From NCBI RefSeq assembly GCF_031755915.1, contig NC_083389.1, positions 25,357,001 through 25,421,000 of the forward strand: 64,000 bases of DNA. The letters run 5' to 3'. The notes under the pieces are model-generated. The model was not told where the DNA came from and did not search any database. It saw nothing but the letters and a program-made list of their open reading frames with translations. This stretch comes from Ziziphus jujuba. Taxonomy: Eukaryota; Streptophyta; Magnoliopsida; Rosales; Rhamnaceae. The position numbers were made by a program, and so were the translations under genes. This document shows positions 11,623 to 25,200 of this stretch, one piece after another. Positions within the stretch are counted from its first letter, which is position 1, and each line of letters starts with the position of its first letter.

Positions 11623-12767
11623 TGATACGAACCTAGGACGACCTGCTCCTAAACCCGTATTATATTAGCCCGGATCTTTAATTAAGTTCAAGTTCTAATG
11701 GAATTGACCTCAACCCCTAACCAACCTGTGGTTAGAAACCTTGGTATAATGTAGACGCCACAATAGGGGATGGAAAACCTATTGATAAGTCAAGCTAAAA
11801 CAACCAATTTTCTAATGGTGTTTTAGGTGTTCTCAAAGAACAAAGAGATAATTAATCTCACAAGTATTTTCTCAATCAAATCAAAGTTCAAAGTTGTATT
11901 CATATTGAAAAATAAGCCTTTAAATAGGCTACAAAGCCATGAAATAAAACCCTAAAATCAAAGGGAAAACAGGCCACACAATAAAGAGTTCTATGGTGGC
12001 CGAAATTGTCACTCCTTTCCTAATCTAATTTGGATTAATTAATTCCTTTATTTTTGAATTAGGAATTAATTAATTTACAATGAAAATAATAAAATAATAA
12101 CTTTCCTAAACTTATTTTTCCAGAAAATAAATAAATAAAAAAACTAAAAAGTAATGGTAATTTCCTAAAACAAAAAGTAGAATCAAATTAGGAAACTATA
12201 ATACTAGCTTTTTGACTAAGTTGACTTTGACCAATCTTTGACCAAATTGAGCTCCAAATCAGCTTCTAGATGCTTTGTAGGATGCCAAATAAACTGAATA
12301 TGAAGGCCCACATGTTGCCCATGCTTGGAAAAATAAGAAAAGGCTAATACAGTAAAATACAGTAAAGCCAGCAAGCAATACAGCAAATTCGGCCAAATAG
12401 TTGAAGCTGTCCGTACAAGCCCTTTTTGATTGCATTTGAGGCTGCTTTAACTTGATTCCATGACCTCTTAGGCATATGGATTGAACTCATAAAGCATTGG
12501 AACCATTTCATGCTTCTCGGACTCCAAAAATGTACCAAAACCGTCACCCGGGTCCGTATCGGCTTCCACCACTTGGATGCTTAGAGTAGGCTTTGCATCT
12601 TCAAGTATGGACAAGCTCTGTTGAGATTGATTATCCCCTGTATAAATACTCCCAGGTTGTCTTTAAATCTCTTAATTTGAGCTCTTGTGATTGGCCTAGT
12701 CTTCATCTGTGTCGAGTCAGCACCCCAGCGGGTTATCGGTTGAGCGGGCTCGGGCGGAATCACATCA
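11623..12767 (-). repeat. 5' LTR (sense) of the rpl16 Ty3 element
   Basis: 1145-bp direct repeat of 6420-7564, the same length and nearly identical. In sense it starts TGATGTGATTCCG and ends TTCGTATCA. The promoter would lie here; a CTATTTAAAGG TATA-like motif in sense sits at about 11923-11933. Confidence 0.96.
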
Positions 12768-13133
12768 GAAAGCATGGGTACGTATATTTCTAGACAAACA
12801 AGCTATAATAAGACCTACAGAAACCCACGGAAAGGATCTCCTAAATATTGGGTAGCTCTCGTCAAAGCCGGTAGAATACTTTATGAAATGAGTGGAGTAG
12901 CAGAAAATATAGCCAGAAGAGCTATTTCACTAGCGGCATAAAAAATGCCTATATTAACTCAATTCATTATTTCAGTATAGGAATGTATAACCAAAAGAAA
13001 AGGTTTTTTGGATGGACAAAAAAAAAAAAAAGAAAAAACAATTGTAGGTTTCCTTTCTTGTTTTGAGCAAACAACATTTCTTTTTTTTTTTTCCCCTTCA
13101 CACTTTGTGTTAATTGAAACAATAGATAAAAAA

Positions 13134-13502
13134 ATGATTGAACCCCAAAGCCATTTGAATTTAGCAAATAACAGTGGAGCCCGAGAATTAATGTGTATTT
13201 AAATCATAGGAGCTAGTAATCGACGATATGCTCATATTGGTGACGTTGTTGTTGCTATAATCAAGGAAGCAGTACCAAATACACCTCTAGAATGATCAGA
13301 AGTGATCAGAGCTGTAACTGTACGTACCTGTAAAGAACTCAAACGTGAGAACGGTATGATCATACGATATGATGACAATGCTGCGGTTGTTATTGATCAA
13401 AAAGGAAATCCAAAAGGAACTCGAATTTTATGTGCGATCCCATGGGAATTAAGATAATTAAATTTCACTAAAATAGTTTCATTAGCATCCGAAGTATTAT
13501 AA
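13134..13502 (+). pseudogene. rpl14: rpl14, ribosomal protein uL14 (NUPT)
   Basis: The span is 369 nt, exactly 122 codons plus stop, with the reading frame kept throughout. Three in-frame stops interrupt it: TAA in place of an Arg codon after NSGARELMCI, TGA in place of CGA (Arg) before SEVIRAV, and TAA in place of CAA (Gln) after WELR. These point to C-to-T deamination rather than indel decay. Terminal VSLASEVL is the family ending. Confidence 0.95.
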
Positions 13503-13742
13503 GAAGAGACCATAGCATAATTAATATAATGAATATAGTTATAATATTTAACTTAGTATTTACTGAGTATTTAACTGAAATTGATTAAGATTATTTAGTA
13601 AATTGAGATTTACTATTAGTAGTAGATTGGTTGTGTCTCGCATATATGCCTTTAAGAATTCATAATTAAAAAATAAAGAAAAACAGTAAAAGAGCATGTT
13701 GATTATATCAAACTTCGAGTATAACCATAATCTGAGTTTATC

Positions 13743-14148
13743 ATGAATAAAGACACTATTACTGACATAATAACCTCTATACAAAATGCTGACATGAATA
13801 AGAAAAGAACGGTTCGAATACCATCTACTAACATTACTAAAAACATTGTTAAAATCCTTTTACGCGAAGGTTTTATTGAAAACATGCGGAAACATCAGGA
13901 AAACAACAAAGATTTTTTTGGTTTTAACCCTACGACATAGAAGGAATATGAAAGGACCATATAAAGTTGTTTTAAATTTAAAATGGATCAGTCGACCCGG
14001 TCTATGAATATATTATAATTATCAACGAATTCCTAGAATTTTAGGCGGAATGGGAATTGTAATTCTTTCTACTTCTCGGGGTATAATGACAGACAGAGAG
14101 GCTCGATTAGAAGAAATTGGTGGAGAACTTTTGCATTATATATGGTAA
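13743..14148 (+). pseudogene. rps8: rps8, ribosomal protein uS8 (NUPT)
   Basis: ATG at 13743 begins [18 protein letters not shown]. The frame is open for 65 codons, then shifts by +1 in a T-run near 13911-13917; the rest continues in another frame through [28 protein letters not shown] residues to TAA 14146-14148. Total 406 nt against 405 in intact genes, so the T-run insertion is the main indel. A C-to-T stop also appears after the RPGL stretch. Confidence 0.94.
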
Positions 14149-14330
14149 TCCTTCTGATATGCGAATTATATACAAAACTTTCATATTTGTGAAAAAAAGA
14201 TTTGTTCTTTTTTCCCAATTATTTTCTTCTCATGACATGATAATCAAACCTAGGTTTTCAAAGTTTTCAAACAAAATGTAAATTCGCGTTTGAGTTCGGA
14301 TTGGAATTTTATTTTGATTAAATTGAAGAG

Positions 14331-14635
14331 TTATTTATTTTTAGTTCTTAGACCAGCAGTTCAAGTGGTCAACTCACTTCTTTCAAATTGTTTCTCATTA
14401 TTAAGAAAAGGTAATGAAGATAAAATACAAGCTTGTTTTATAGCGATGATAATTAATCGTTGATGTTTTAAAGTCAATTTATTCATCGTCTAGATAATAT
14501 TTTTCCTTGTTCACTAGTAAATCAACTAATTAAACCCATGTTTTGATAATCAATTCGATCCCCCGACTGGATCGGGGGCAAACACGTACGAAAATATCGC
14601 TTGGATTTAAGAATGAATTGCTTGGATTTATCCAT
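14331..14635 (-). pseudogene. rps18: rps18, ribosomal protein bS18 (NUPT)
   Basis: Minus-strand ATG at 14635 starts [16 protein letters not shown]; the 3' part reads [11 protein letters not shown] and ends at TAA (14331-14333). Length is 305 nt, one less than the usual 306: a G is missing in the middle (near 14508), causing a frameshift. Stops are also present in place of Arg codons. It sits next to rpl33 in plastome order but abuts rps8, which is not its normal neighbour. Confidence 0.92.
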
Positions 14636-14838
14636 GGTTTGTTTATTCTTTATCCCGAAAATCCTACTACTATTTCGATCGGATCAAAACAGAAACGATA
14701 AAAAATGATTTAGAATTAATTAATAAATAGGATTTGTTTATATTTAATGTATGTTATAGAAATGGTTATGTTATATATAATATGTCGTTTTTCACCTTCC
14801 TTGGATTGGAAGGTGGACAGGGAGGCGATCGATTTGAT

Positions 14839-15039
14839 CTATTTCTTTATTTCATTGTGAATCGTATGTTTGTAACAAAAGGTACAGAATTTTCTCATTT
14901 CCAATCGACTGAGCATATTATGTCGATTCTTTTGAGTAATATATTTGGAAATGCCCATTGATTTTTTATTAATATAGTTCATAACACAAGCGGTACATTC
15001 TAAAATAACCATTACTCGTACATCTTTACCCTTGGCCAT
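14839..15039 (-). CDS. rpl33: rpl33, ribosomal protein bL33, intact frame in NUPT
   Basis: A full-length 66-codon frame with ATG and stop ([16 protein letters not shown] ... [11 protein letters not shown]), the standard plastid Rpl33 length. Several substitutions hit conserved residues: a Cys/Arg pair in the zinc-ribbon region reads CVMN, and the CPYC pair reads CTFC, which still keeps its cysteines. It is probably an unexpressed nuclear copy that has escaped a stop by chance. rps18 lies downstream, as in the plastid. Confidence 0.85.
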   Translation of the reverse strand: MAKGKDVRVMVILECTACVMNYINKKSMGISKYITQKNRHNMLSRLEMRKFCTFCYKHTIHNEIKK

Positions 15040-16173
15040 GAACCTCCTTTGGGTTTTTGACTGACTCCATTTTTTTATTTTCCAATCCGAAGGGAAGAAG
15101 AAATGAATAGGAAGGAATTATTCAATTATTGTTTACTAATAATAAAAAAATCACTGGCGCAGAGTCAACGGGGGGTTATGATCCAATACTGTTGATAAAA
15201 CAATTCAATAAATCCTATTATAACACGTTCTTATAATTATAAGATTTCTAGTATAATTGAAAAACATTAAGCACCAGAAAAATACGCAGGATAGCCTTTT
15301 GATTGAACTAGCAAATGGCTGTTACTAACATGTAGTAATAATAAAACCTATTCTTTCTTTTGGTGCCCTTCATTTTTATTTTTTATTAAATAAAAAGTAT
15401 AAAAATATAGAATCAAGATAGATCACTATCTACTGCATACCCTTATTTCTTTCTTTCCTACCTTTCCCATTTGATCTACGTCTTTGATTGGCTCTATGAA
15501 ACAATTGAAGACGCCTATTACACGTTCTTGATTAGAGATTAAAGTAAAAAATTAGAGATTAAAGTAAGAATTTCCTTTTGTATTTTATTTATAATTTCTA
15601 TTTATAAATTTATATTATAAATATAAATTATAAGTTCAATATAACTAAAATATGGAAAAATATTTATATATTCTTTATATATTCAAATAAATACATAAAC
15701 AAATACATAATATATTCAAATAAATAAATATATATATATATATAATAAATACATATATAAACAAGTCAAAGCCAATTATCCATTCAATCTAATTAATATT
15801 GAATGAATCCCGAAGTACTCAAAGACTTTCATGAGTATGTATATAAAGTATCTTCTGCCCTTTCCGCAACTAATAATTTCATTAGATTCCCCATCCGGCT
15901 ATCCAATCTAATTCAAGACCCAATCAGTAGACACTGCATTAGTAGTGGAAGGGCCATCATATCAAGATTTACCAGTTCTTTTTCAATACTATAATCTTTC
16001 CTTAAACCCTAGACACAAGTATTTACAGCATTTTAAAGAACAAAGAAAACCTTCAGATGCTTAGAATCAAGCAAGTATCAAGAGTCCTTTTGCTCCGCTT
16101 GCTTCTGTTGGAAAAAAAATGGGTAAGTTTTATCAGCAAACCAAAATAAGGTATTTTGATTCTTTTGTTGATC
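15040..16173. other. Non-coding, AT-rich plastid-like spacer joining rpl33 to trnC
   Basis: No gene found. Upstream of rpl33 the sequence should be psaJ-rpl33 spacer; near trnC it should be trnC-side spacer, so a breakpoint lies somewhere inside. A low-complexity AT tract with a short TA microsatellite sits at about 15600-15765. A 63-codon open frame at 15803-15994 has no family I recognise and looks like conserved spacer. Confidence 0.6.
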
Positions 16174-16244
16174 AGGCAACACCCGTATTTGAACTGGGGA
16201 AAAAGAATTTGCAATCCCCTGCCTTATCTCTCGGCCATGCTGCT
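16174..16244 (-). tRNA. trnC-GCA: trnC-GCA-like tRNA (NUPT)
   Basis: 71-nt minus-strand match to plastid trnC-GCA, with the GCA anticodon in loop context (GGATTGCAAAT). The terminal acceptor pairs are partly altered. Lying divergent from rpoB is the normal plastid arrangement. Confidence 0.87.
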
Positions 16245-16608
16245 AAAGCGATACAAAATATATGAAAAAATTCCCTTCCCTTTTCGAGTGAAAAACCAAA
16301 TGTGGATGTGGATCTTCAGTCACAAAAGCAAACATTCAAGATAAATTTGAACCGTTAACTATTGACTATGAATTTGTGAACGGTTCTTGAATTTGAATCA
16401 AAAATTTTATTTCCCTAATGATCTAAGAAAATCCAAATTGATACATAACTAATCTTTTTTTTCAATAAAAAAAAAAAGGAAGGCTTCTCAATTTCAATTA
16501 TAACAGCAATTAGGGGTATATGTAAACCCCATAACATAAATTTTTTAAACAGATAAATAGGGTATCTTATCTCTATATGATGCCTATAGGTAATTTTAGG
16601 AAATTTTG
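16245..16608. other. trnC-rpoB type spacer
   Basis: AT-rich sequence with short A and T runs; no coding frame or RNA gene seen. It ends where the first copy of the duplicated rpoB fragment begins. Confidence 0.5.
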
Positions 16609-17063
16609 GGAAACATATCAATTGGTAGAACCGTTGATAAAAGAAAGAGATGGTTAGAGGAACCATATGTGGAGCAATTAGGCATAAATTGATACCGACT
16701 CCTCAGAATTTGGTAACTTCAACTCCATTAATAGCTACTTATGAATCTTTTTTCGGATTGCACCCATTATCTCAAGTTTTGGGTCGAACTAATCCGTTGA
16801 CACAAATAGTTCATGTTAGAAAATTGAGTTATCTGGGTCCTGGAGGATTGACAAAGCGAATTGCCAGTTTTTGGATACGAGATATCCATCTTAGTCACTA
16901 TGGATGCATTTGCCCTATTACACATATGAAGGAATCAATATTGGACTTATTGGCTCCTTAGCAATTCATGCGATGTGTGGTCATTGGGGGTCTTTGGAAA
17001 GCCCATTTTATGAAATCTCTGAGAGATAAAAAAAAAAAGTACGGATGCTTTATTTGTCACCAA
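16609..17063 (+). repeat. rpoB: Duplicated rpoB internal fragment, copy 1
   Basis: 455 bp nearly identical to 17695-18148 (offset 1086; about two substitutions and one A-run length change seen). It encodes the same broken rpoB pieces ([19 protein letters not shown]...) and carries the same internal-deletion junction at GAGATGGTTAG. So the rpoB deletion came first and the duplication later. No promoter or start belongs to it. Confidence 0.95.
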
Positions 17064-17533
17064 ATTCGACTAAAAAAAATAGGTAAAAATCTCTCTCTTC
17101 TCTGCGAATTCTTTTTTGAACAATTGAATAAAAAAAAAAAGTTAAGTGCTAGGAGAAAGAAAATCTTGAATACATTTATGGTATCCAATCGGATTGGAAT
17201 ACGGAATATCATAATAATGGTAGAAATTAAATCACTTTTTGGTTTGGTATTCTATACAAATTGTTTGGATATTCTAGACAAAGCTCCATAAGACAAAGTA
17301 GAATTTATCATTTTCATTTGTATCTGTTGCAAATTGCAAATTGAGTATAAAATTCTCGTTATCCCTCCTTCATACTTATTTCATATATTCTATATATTAT
17401 ATGGAGTTAGGTCAAATTTCATGCGATTCAGTAAACAGAATATCAATTCCATCATTGCTATATTGATCCATATGATTTGATTAAGAATGAGCAAATAATG
17501 GGATTTTTTTTTCTATAAACGAGAAATATAAAA
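17064..17533 (+). other. Spacer between rpoB fragment copy and rpoB start
   Basis: The first about 100 bp may still be rpoB-derived (a stretch resembling CEFFFEQLNKKKK). The rest is AT-rich and matches expectations for the region upstream of plastid rpoB. No gene of its own. Confidence 0.5.
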
Positions 17534-19865
<2,332 letters not shown>

Positions 19866-20349
19866 TCAGAATGAATCAGAATTTTTCTTCTATAATCGAT
19901 CGGTATAAACTCAATAACTTCGAATCGGATCAGTTTCTCCTCAACAAATAAGTGCTTTGGCCAAAAATATCCTACCTAATTGAGAGATAATTTGAAAGGT
20001 GACAAAACCCTATGCTTTTCATTACAAAACCAATAAACCAGAAAAATATAGATTTGATGTGAACCCGCCCAAGCTCACACCACCGACAACTCGCTGGGGT
20101 ACTGAACTGATACGGATGAAGTCTGGACCGATCACTAGGGTTCAAGCTAAGAGGTTTAAGGACAACCTTGCTACCTTTATCCAAAGAGTAATTCATTCTC
20201 AAAAGGGCTTGTCCATACTTGAAGATAAAAGACCTGTTTTAAGTATCTAGGTGGTAGAGGCTGATACATTGGATACTTATACATCGGACATTTTATATCG
20301 GACACCCTTGCCTCGGACATCGGAGCCTTGCCTCGGACATCTGATCTCG

Positions 20350-20515
20350 GACTTCGGACATCGGAAGTAACTTAGCTCGGCCAGACATAACTTAGCTCGG
20401 ACAATCATCAGTTAGCTCGGCCAGACACAAGTTAGCTCAGACAGACATCAGTTAGCTCGGATAGACCATAAGTTAGCTCAGACATCAGGCAGACATAAGT
20501 TAGCTCGGTTGAAGA
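20350..20515 (+). repeat. Degenerate minisatellite in LTR U3
   Basis: Six to seven imperfect repeats of about 20-25 bp built on AGTTAGCTCGGACAGACAT. The same array, with variants, is in the right LTR at about 27340-27485. Repeats in U3 can be enhancer-like in plant LTRs; here that is inference. Confidence 0.8.
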
Positions 20516-20788
20516 CATAATTCAACCTAGATGTCAAAGTCAACTCGTTACCTAACTTGCGATTGACTTTATTTCTTTTTGGGTTTTTATTTATTTATTT
20601 TCTGGACAAATAACTTTAGGAAGGTTTTATTTTATTGTAAATTAATTAATTCCTAATTTAATATAAAGGAATTAATTAATCAAACTTAGATTAGGAAATG
20701 AAGTATAGTTGCGGCCAACTAGGTTTCTTTATGTGTGTGCCCGGATTTTCCTAGGGTTTTTAGGGTTTATTTTGTTTCTTTCAAAGCC

Positions 20789-20796
20789 TATTTAAA
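20789..20796 (+). promoter_or_regulatory. TATA-like motif in LTR
   Basis: TATTTAAA inside CCTATTTAAAGGC, conserved in the right LTR (27765-27772) and in the LTRs of the other Ty3 copies. Its place in the middle of the LTR, before the conserved U5 half, suits a core promoter; no transcript evidence is available. Confidence 0.45.
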
Positions 20797-21086
20797 GGCT
20801 TATTTTTCAATAATAATAATACTTTGATTTGATTAAGAAAATATTTGTGAGATTAATTATCTCTTTGTTCTTGGAGAACACCTAAAACACCATTAGAGAA
20901 TTGGTTGTTTTAGCTTGACTTATCAATAGGTTTTTCATCCTCTATTGTGGCGTCTACATTATACCAAGGTTTCTAACCATAGGTTGGTTAGGGGTTGAGG
21001 TCAATTCCATTAGAACTTGAACTTAATTAAGATCCGGGCTAATATAATATGGGTTTAGGAGCAGATCGTTCTAGGTTCGTATCATT

Positions 21087-21100
21087 TGGTATCAGAGCTA
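21087..21100 (+). other. Primer-binding site of the rpoC1 Ty3 element
   Basis: TGGTATCAGAGCTA two bases after the 5' LTR; initiator tRNA-Met type, identical to that of the rpl16 element. Confidence 0.92.
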
Positions 21101-22286
21101 AATTTTGTTCAGGTTTGATCTATCTTTATTTGCTTTATTTGTTTTTGTTTTATTCTGCAATTTTAGCATTAGGCTAAGGTTGTTTCTATCATCATACACG
21201 TTTTGCATCATTAAAAAAATAAATAAATAAATAAATAAAAATTCATTCCTAGTTGAATTAGGATTTCCTAGTTTTATCGTATTTTTGTTTCCTAGTTTGT
21301 TGGTTGTTTTTTTTATCATTGTTCTTGATAATTTTGGTTTTTGTTGATTTTACTTTGCTGTTTTAGTCTTAGATATTTGCATTCATATATTCAAAAAAAA
21401 AAAAAAGAAAAAAAAAAAGAGAAGGGTTTGCGGCAACATATAAAAAAAAAAATATTAATCACACAATTTGAATTTTTGATTGGAAGGACACGGGTTTGGT
21501 GAATTTTTGGGGTTGGAATTGCAAATTTGTTGTTTATTCTTTATACTTCAGTTGTGTTTGATATTCAGTGAGTGAAAAAAAAAAAAAAAAAAAGAAGAAG
21601 AAAGCCGAACATAAAAAAATAATATTTATATACCGGTTTGTTGAAAATTGGTGTTGAAGTTTGTTGCTGAAAATTTCTTGTAACTGTTGCTTTGTTGATT
21701 ATTTATTCCATATTTGGAGTTTCTGGAGAGTTATTTTTTCTGCTGGATATTTGAGTTTGAGTGCTAAATTATTTGGATTAAAATTAGTTAAAGGATTTGA
21801 TACAAAACTTGAATTACAAGAACAGCAACCAACATTATTCTATATTTTTGTTCTCTTTGATTCTTGTTCGTATTTGAATTTCTTTTCCTGGAATTTTATT
21901 CTTGAACTCATAATCTATTACCATCTGGTGCAGTTTTCAAAAATTCCAACATTTTCCCATTATTTTATGTGTTTATTTCGTCTAGAAAAACCAAAAATAG
22001 GTATTTTCATTCCGTTCGGTATTTGTTCATTTTTGCTTACTGTTTTGTTGATAAGTTTAATTAAAACATACTAGTGATCTAATTTCTGTTTTGTTGGTGT
22101 TTTAATTAGAACTTTGAGATAATTCATTGAGTGGAAAAAGGCAAGAGTGTTGAGCTTAAAAGAGGGAAAAAACAAAAGGCCGAAACAAGTGTGCAAACAC
22201 GAGTGTCGAGTTCTCATTTGAGTGAAACACGTAAGGGAGTGAAATTGTAAGGTCCTATTTTATTTCTATTGCATTATTATACTAAC
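21101..22286 (+). other. Untranslated leader of the rpoC1 Ty3 element
   Basis: About 1.2 kb with long A-runs (near 21393-21420, 21443-21452, 21575-21592) and an ATAA microrepeat near 21217-21240. No supported coding frame; the 137-codon frame at 21661-22074 is low-complexity and hydrophobic, and its counterpart in other copies is broken. Confidence 0.75.
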
Positions 22287-25200
22287 ATGACAGAATCAAG
22301 AATAAGGAGAGGAGATCCACCCTTGAGGATCAATGAGGAGGAGTCCGTAGCATTCCATGGTGATGCCCGAGCTACCGGGAGTGGAGACCAAGTGGACATG
22401 AGAGCTGTTTTGGAATCAATATAGCGGGTTAGTGCTCAAGTTGAGCATATGAATCAAAGAATGGGAAGGCTAGAAGCCTCACAAGGAATGCCAAACACAA
22501 GAAATAGGCAAGAATTCCATGGAGGACGAGGCCGAGGATGAGGAGGTCGCGAGAGATCGAGAGAGGAATTTGATGAGGAGCCATTCGGTGGAGACTTTGA
22601 GGAAGGCATGGATGAAACCTTTGCTGTCCAAGAGAGAGCTGGCCGTGCAAGATATAGGAGGGAAGATACAGATGATGATTTGGGAAATATCAAGGTGAAC
22701 GTCCCACCTTTTATGGGTAAAAGTGATCCCGAAGCTTATTTGGAGTGGGAAGAAAAAATGGAGATGAATTTTGACTGCCATAACTATTCGGAAGGTAAGA
22801 AGGTGAAGTTGTCGACAATGGAGTTTGGCCATTATGCACTCCAATGGTGGATAAATGAGAAAAGCACCTGAAGGAGAGTTGGTGATGACTTGATTACGAC
22901 ATGGCGACAAATGAAAGGAGCCATGAGAAAGCGGTTTGTGCCATCACATTACCATAGGTTACTGCATCAAAGGCTTCAATCTTTGTCTCAAGGAAGTAGG
23001 TCCGTGGAGGACTATTACAAAGAGATGGAGATGCTCATGATGAGGCTGAGTATGAATGAGGATAGGGAGGCAACAATGGCGAGATTTCTTGGTGGTTTGA
23101 ACCGTGACATTGCCAACCAGCTTGAATTGCAACAATACTTGGAGTTAGAGATGATGTTGCATGTTGCCATTAAGCTTGAGCACCAATTCAAGAGGAGGGG
23201 AGTAGGATCACGGCTTAGAGGTGTTTCCAGCAGTGGGAGATTCAATTCAAGTGGCTAGAGAAACAATTCAACTAGTGAAATCAAACCAAAGCTGAAGGTG
23301 GGGGAAGAAAGCTCCAATCGGCCAAAGAAGGAGCATAAAACCGAATCTGTCCAAGCCTATAAAAATGAGGTAAAATCTGATCCTAAACCTTCAAAATCTA
23401 GAAAAATAATTTGTTTCAAGTGCCAAGGAAGAGGACACATAGCCAGCCAATGCCTAAATAGAAGAATCATGGTATTAAAGGGTGATGGTGAGCTGGAATC
23501 TGCAAGTGAAGAAAGTGAAGCTGAAACCGAGCAAGGGGAGGATTGCAAAGAAGATGAAGCCGAACCTGTAGATACATCTAATGCCGAGTTGAGCTTGGTT
23601 TCAAGGAGAGTACTTGTTGTCTACAAAGATGAAGAGTAGATACAAAGAGAAAACATCTTCCACACTCGTTGCGAAATACAAGGTAAAATTTGTAGCATGA
23701 TTATAGATAGTGGGAGTTGTACTAATGTGATAAGTAATCTTGTAGTTGATAAATTAGGCTTGAAAACAATTAAGCATCCAGAACCCTATAGGTTACAATG
23801 GTTAAATGATAGTGGTGAGATGAGGGTAAATAAACAAGCCAAAGTAAAATTTAGTATAGGAAGATATGAGGATGTAGTTTTATGTGATATTGTACCCATG
23901 ATTGTTGGACATATACTATTAGGTAGGCCATGGCAATTTTTTACAAAGATGCTACTCATTCTGGTCGAGAAAATATTATTGTTTTCAGGTTTAAAGGAAA
24001 GAAGGTCAAGCTGGAACCATTATCTCCTAAAGAGGTTTACAAAGACCAATTACAAATGCAACAAAGGAGAGAAGCCGAAAAGCTCAAGGAAAGAGCAAGT
24101 ATGGGACCAACGGCTTCACCATCCTTTCAAGAAGGTAAGATTGAGGTTGCTGACCAAGGTAAGGTTTCTAAGATTCATATTGAGTGGAAAGATCAAGGGA
24201 AAACCGAAAGAGAGGGAAAAGGAAGTGGCAAACCCGAGAGCTTGGAGAACGAAGAGGAATCCGAAGGTTTGCGCCAATCCAAGGGAAAAAAAGAAAAAGA
24301 AAGAAAGGAAAGGTTAAATAGCAATTTTTATTTGAGTTTAGGGGATATTAATAAGGTTATTGAGTGTGAGAAATCTTTGCTGGTCATGATTTATAAAGAA
24401 AATTATTTTAATGATCAAACTAACTTTGAAGAACTTGAATTGCCAAGTTCAATGATTTCTCTTTTGAAGGAATTTGGAGATGTCTTCCCAAATGAGATTC
24501 CAAGTGGACTACCACCTATTCGAGGGATAGAACATCAAATTGACTTTGTTCCAGGGGCTTCCATACCAAATAGACCAGCTTATAGGAGCAATTCGGAAGA
24601 AACAAAGGAACTGCAAAAACAGGTAAGTGATTTGCTTGATAAAGGATACATTCGCGAGAGTTTAAGTCCATGTGCTGTTCCTGTTTTGTTGGTACCTAAA
24701 AGGGATTCTTGGAGAATGTGTGTTGATTGCAGGGCTATAAATAACATTACCATCAAATATAGGCATCCCATTCCTAGATTAGATGATATGCTTGATGAGT
24801 TGCATGGTGCTTGCATGTTTACAAAAATTGATCTTAGGAGTGGTTATCATCAAATTATGATGAAAGAAGGTGATGAATGGAAAACTGCATTCAAAACTAA
24901 ATATGGGCTGTATGAATGGTTGGTTATGCCTTTTGGATTATCCAATGCACCTAGTACTTTCATAAGGCTCATGAATCATGTAATGCGTCCATTTATTGGT
25001 AAATTTGTAGTTGTTTATTTTGATGACATTCTAATATATAGCCGAAATTTGGATGATCATGTGGATCAACTTAGGCAAGTTTTGCAAGTTCTTAGAAAGG
25101 AAAGATTGTTTGCTAACATTAAAAAATGTGAATTTTGCAAAGATGAGCTTGTGTTTCTAGGATTTGTAGTAAGTGCTGCAGGAATCAAAGTTGACCAAGC

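Larger units (their letters stand above)
6420..12767 (-). mobile_element. Very young non-autonomous Ty3/gypsy LTR retrotransposon in rpl16
   Basis: A 6348-bp element with TG...CA termini, 1145-bp LTRs and a 5-bp duplication GAAAG on both sides. In the sense orientation (minus strand) it has 5' LTR, initiator-Met tRNA PBS, a leader of about 1.15 kb, a gag-protease frame fused to scrambled pol scraps, a polypurine tract and the 3' LTR. The LTRs differ at only about two positions by eye (near 7259/12462 and 7284/12487). RT catalytic core, RNase H and most of integrase are absent, so transposition would need enzymes from a relative such as the 20055-28060 family. The coding frame runs 62 codons into the 3' LTR. 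Confidence 0.95.
5132..12980 (+). pseudogene. rpl16: rpl16, ribosomal protein uL16, split by intron and by a retrotransposon (NUPT)
   Basis: Exon 1 is the 9-nt ATGCTTCGT-type micro-exon at 5132-5140. A group II intron follows (starting GTGTGACTCG, about 5141-6240), with a domain-V-like hairpin near 6169-6207. Exon 2 begins near 6241 (NPKRT.. stretch), contains frameshifts, and is cut at 6419 by a 6.35-kb Ty3 element. It resumes at 12773 and runs through [19 protein letters not shown] to TAG 12978-12980. GAAAG at 6415-6419 is repeated at 12768-12772. Removing the element and one GAAAG rejoins the exon. Confidence 0.93.
20055..21084 (+). repeat. 5' LTR of the rpoC1 Ty3 element
   Basis: 1030 bp, TGATGTGAACCC ... 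TTCGTATCA. It contains a U3 block of short degenerate repeats (about 20350-20515) absent from the rpl16 element's LTR, while the R/U5 half from about 20640 onward is shared with it. The left LTR has about 33 bp more than the right, through extra copies of a TCGGACATCGGA-like motif near 20290-20340. Confidence 0.93.

Noticed and set aside
12344..12547. 67-codon frame, also at 7141-7344
   Set aside because: It is present in both LTR copies of the same element, lies in U3, and has no recognisable family; an LTR shadow frame.
15803..15994. 63-codon frame near trnC
   Set aside because: No known family; it lies in plastid spacer and has no partner gene or ribosome-binding signal I can support.
20350..20515. 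CRISPR-like repeat array
   Set aside because: Units are imperfect, lack spacers of uniform length, lie inside an LTR, and occur in a plant genome.
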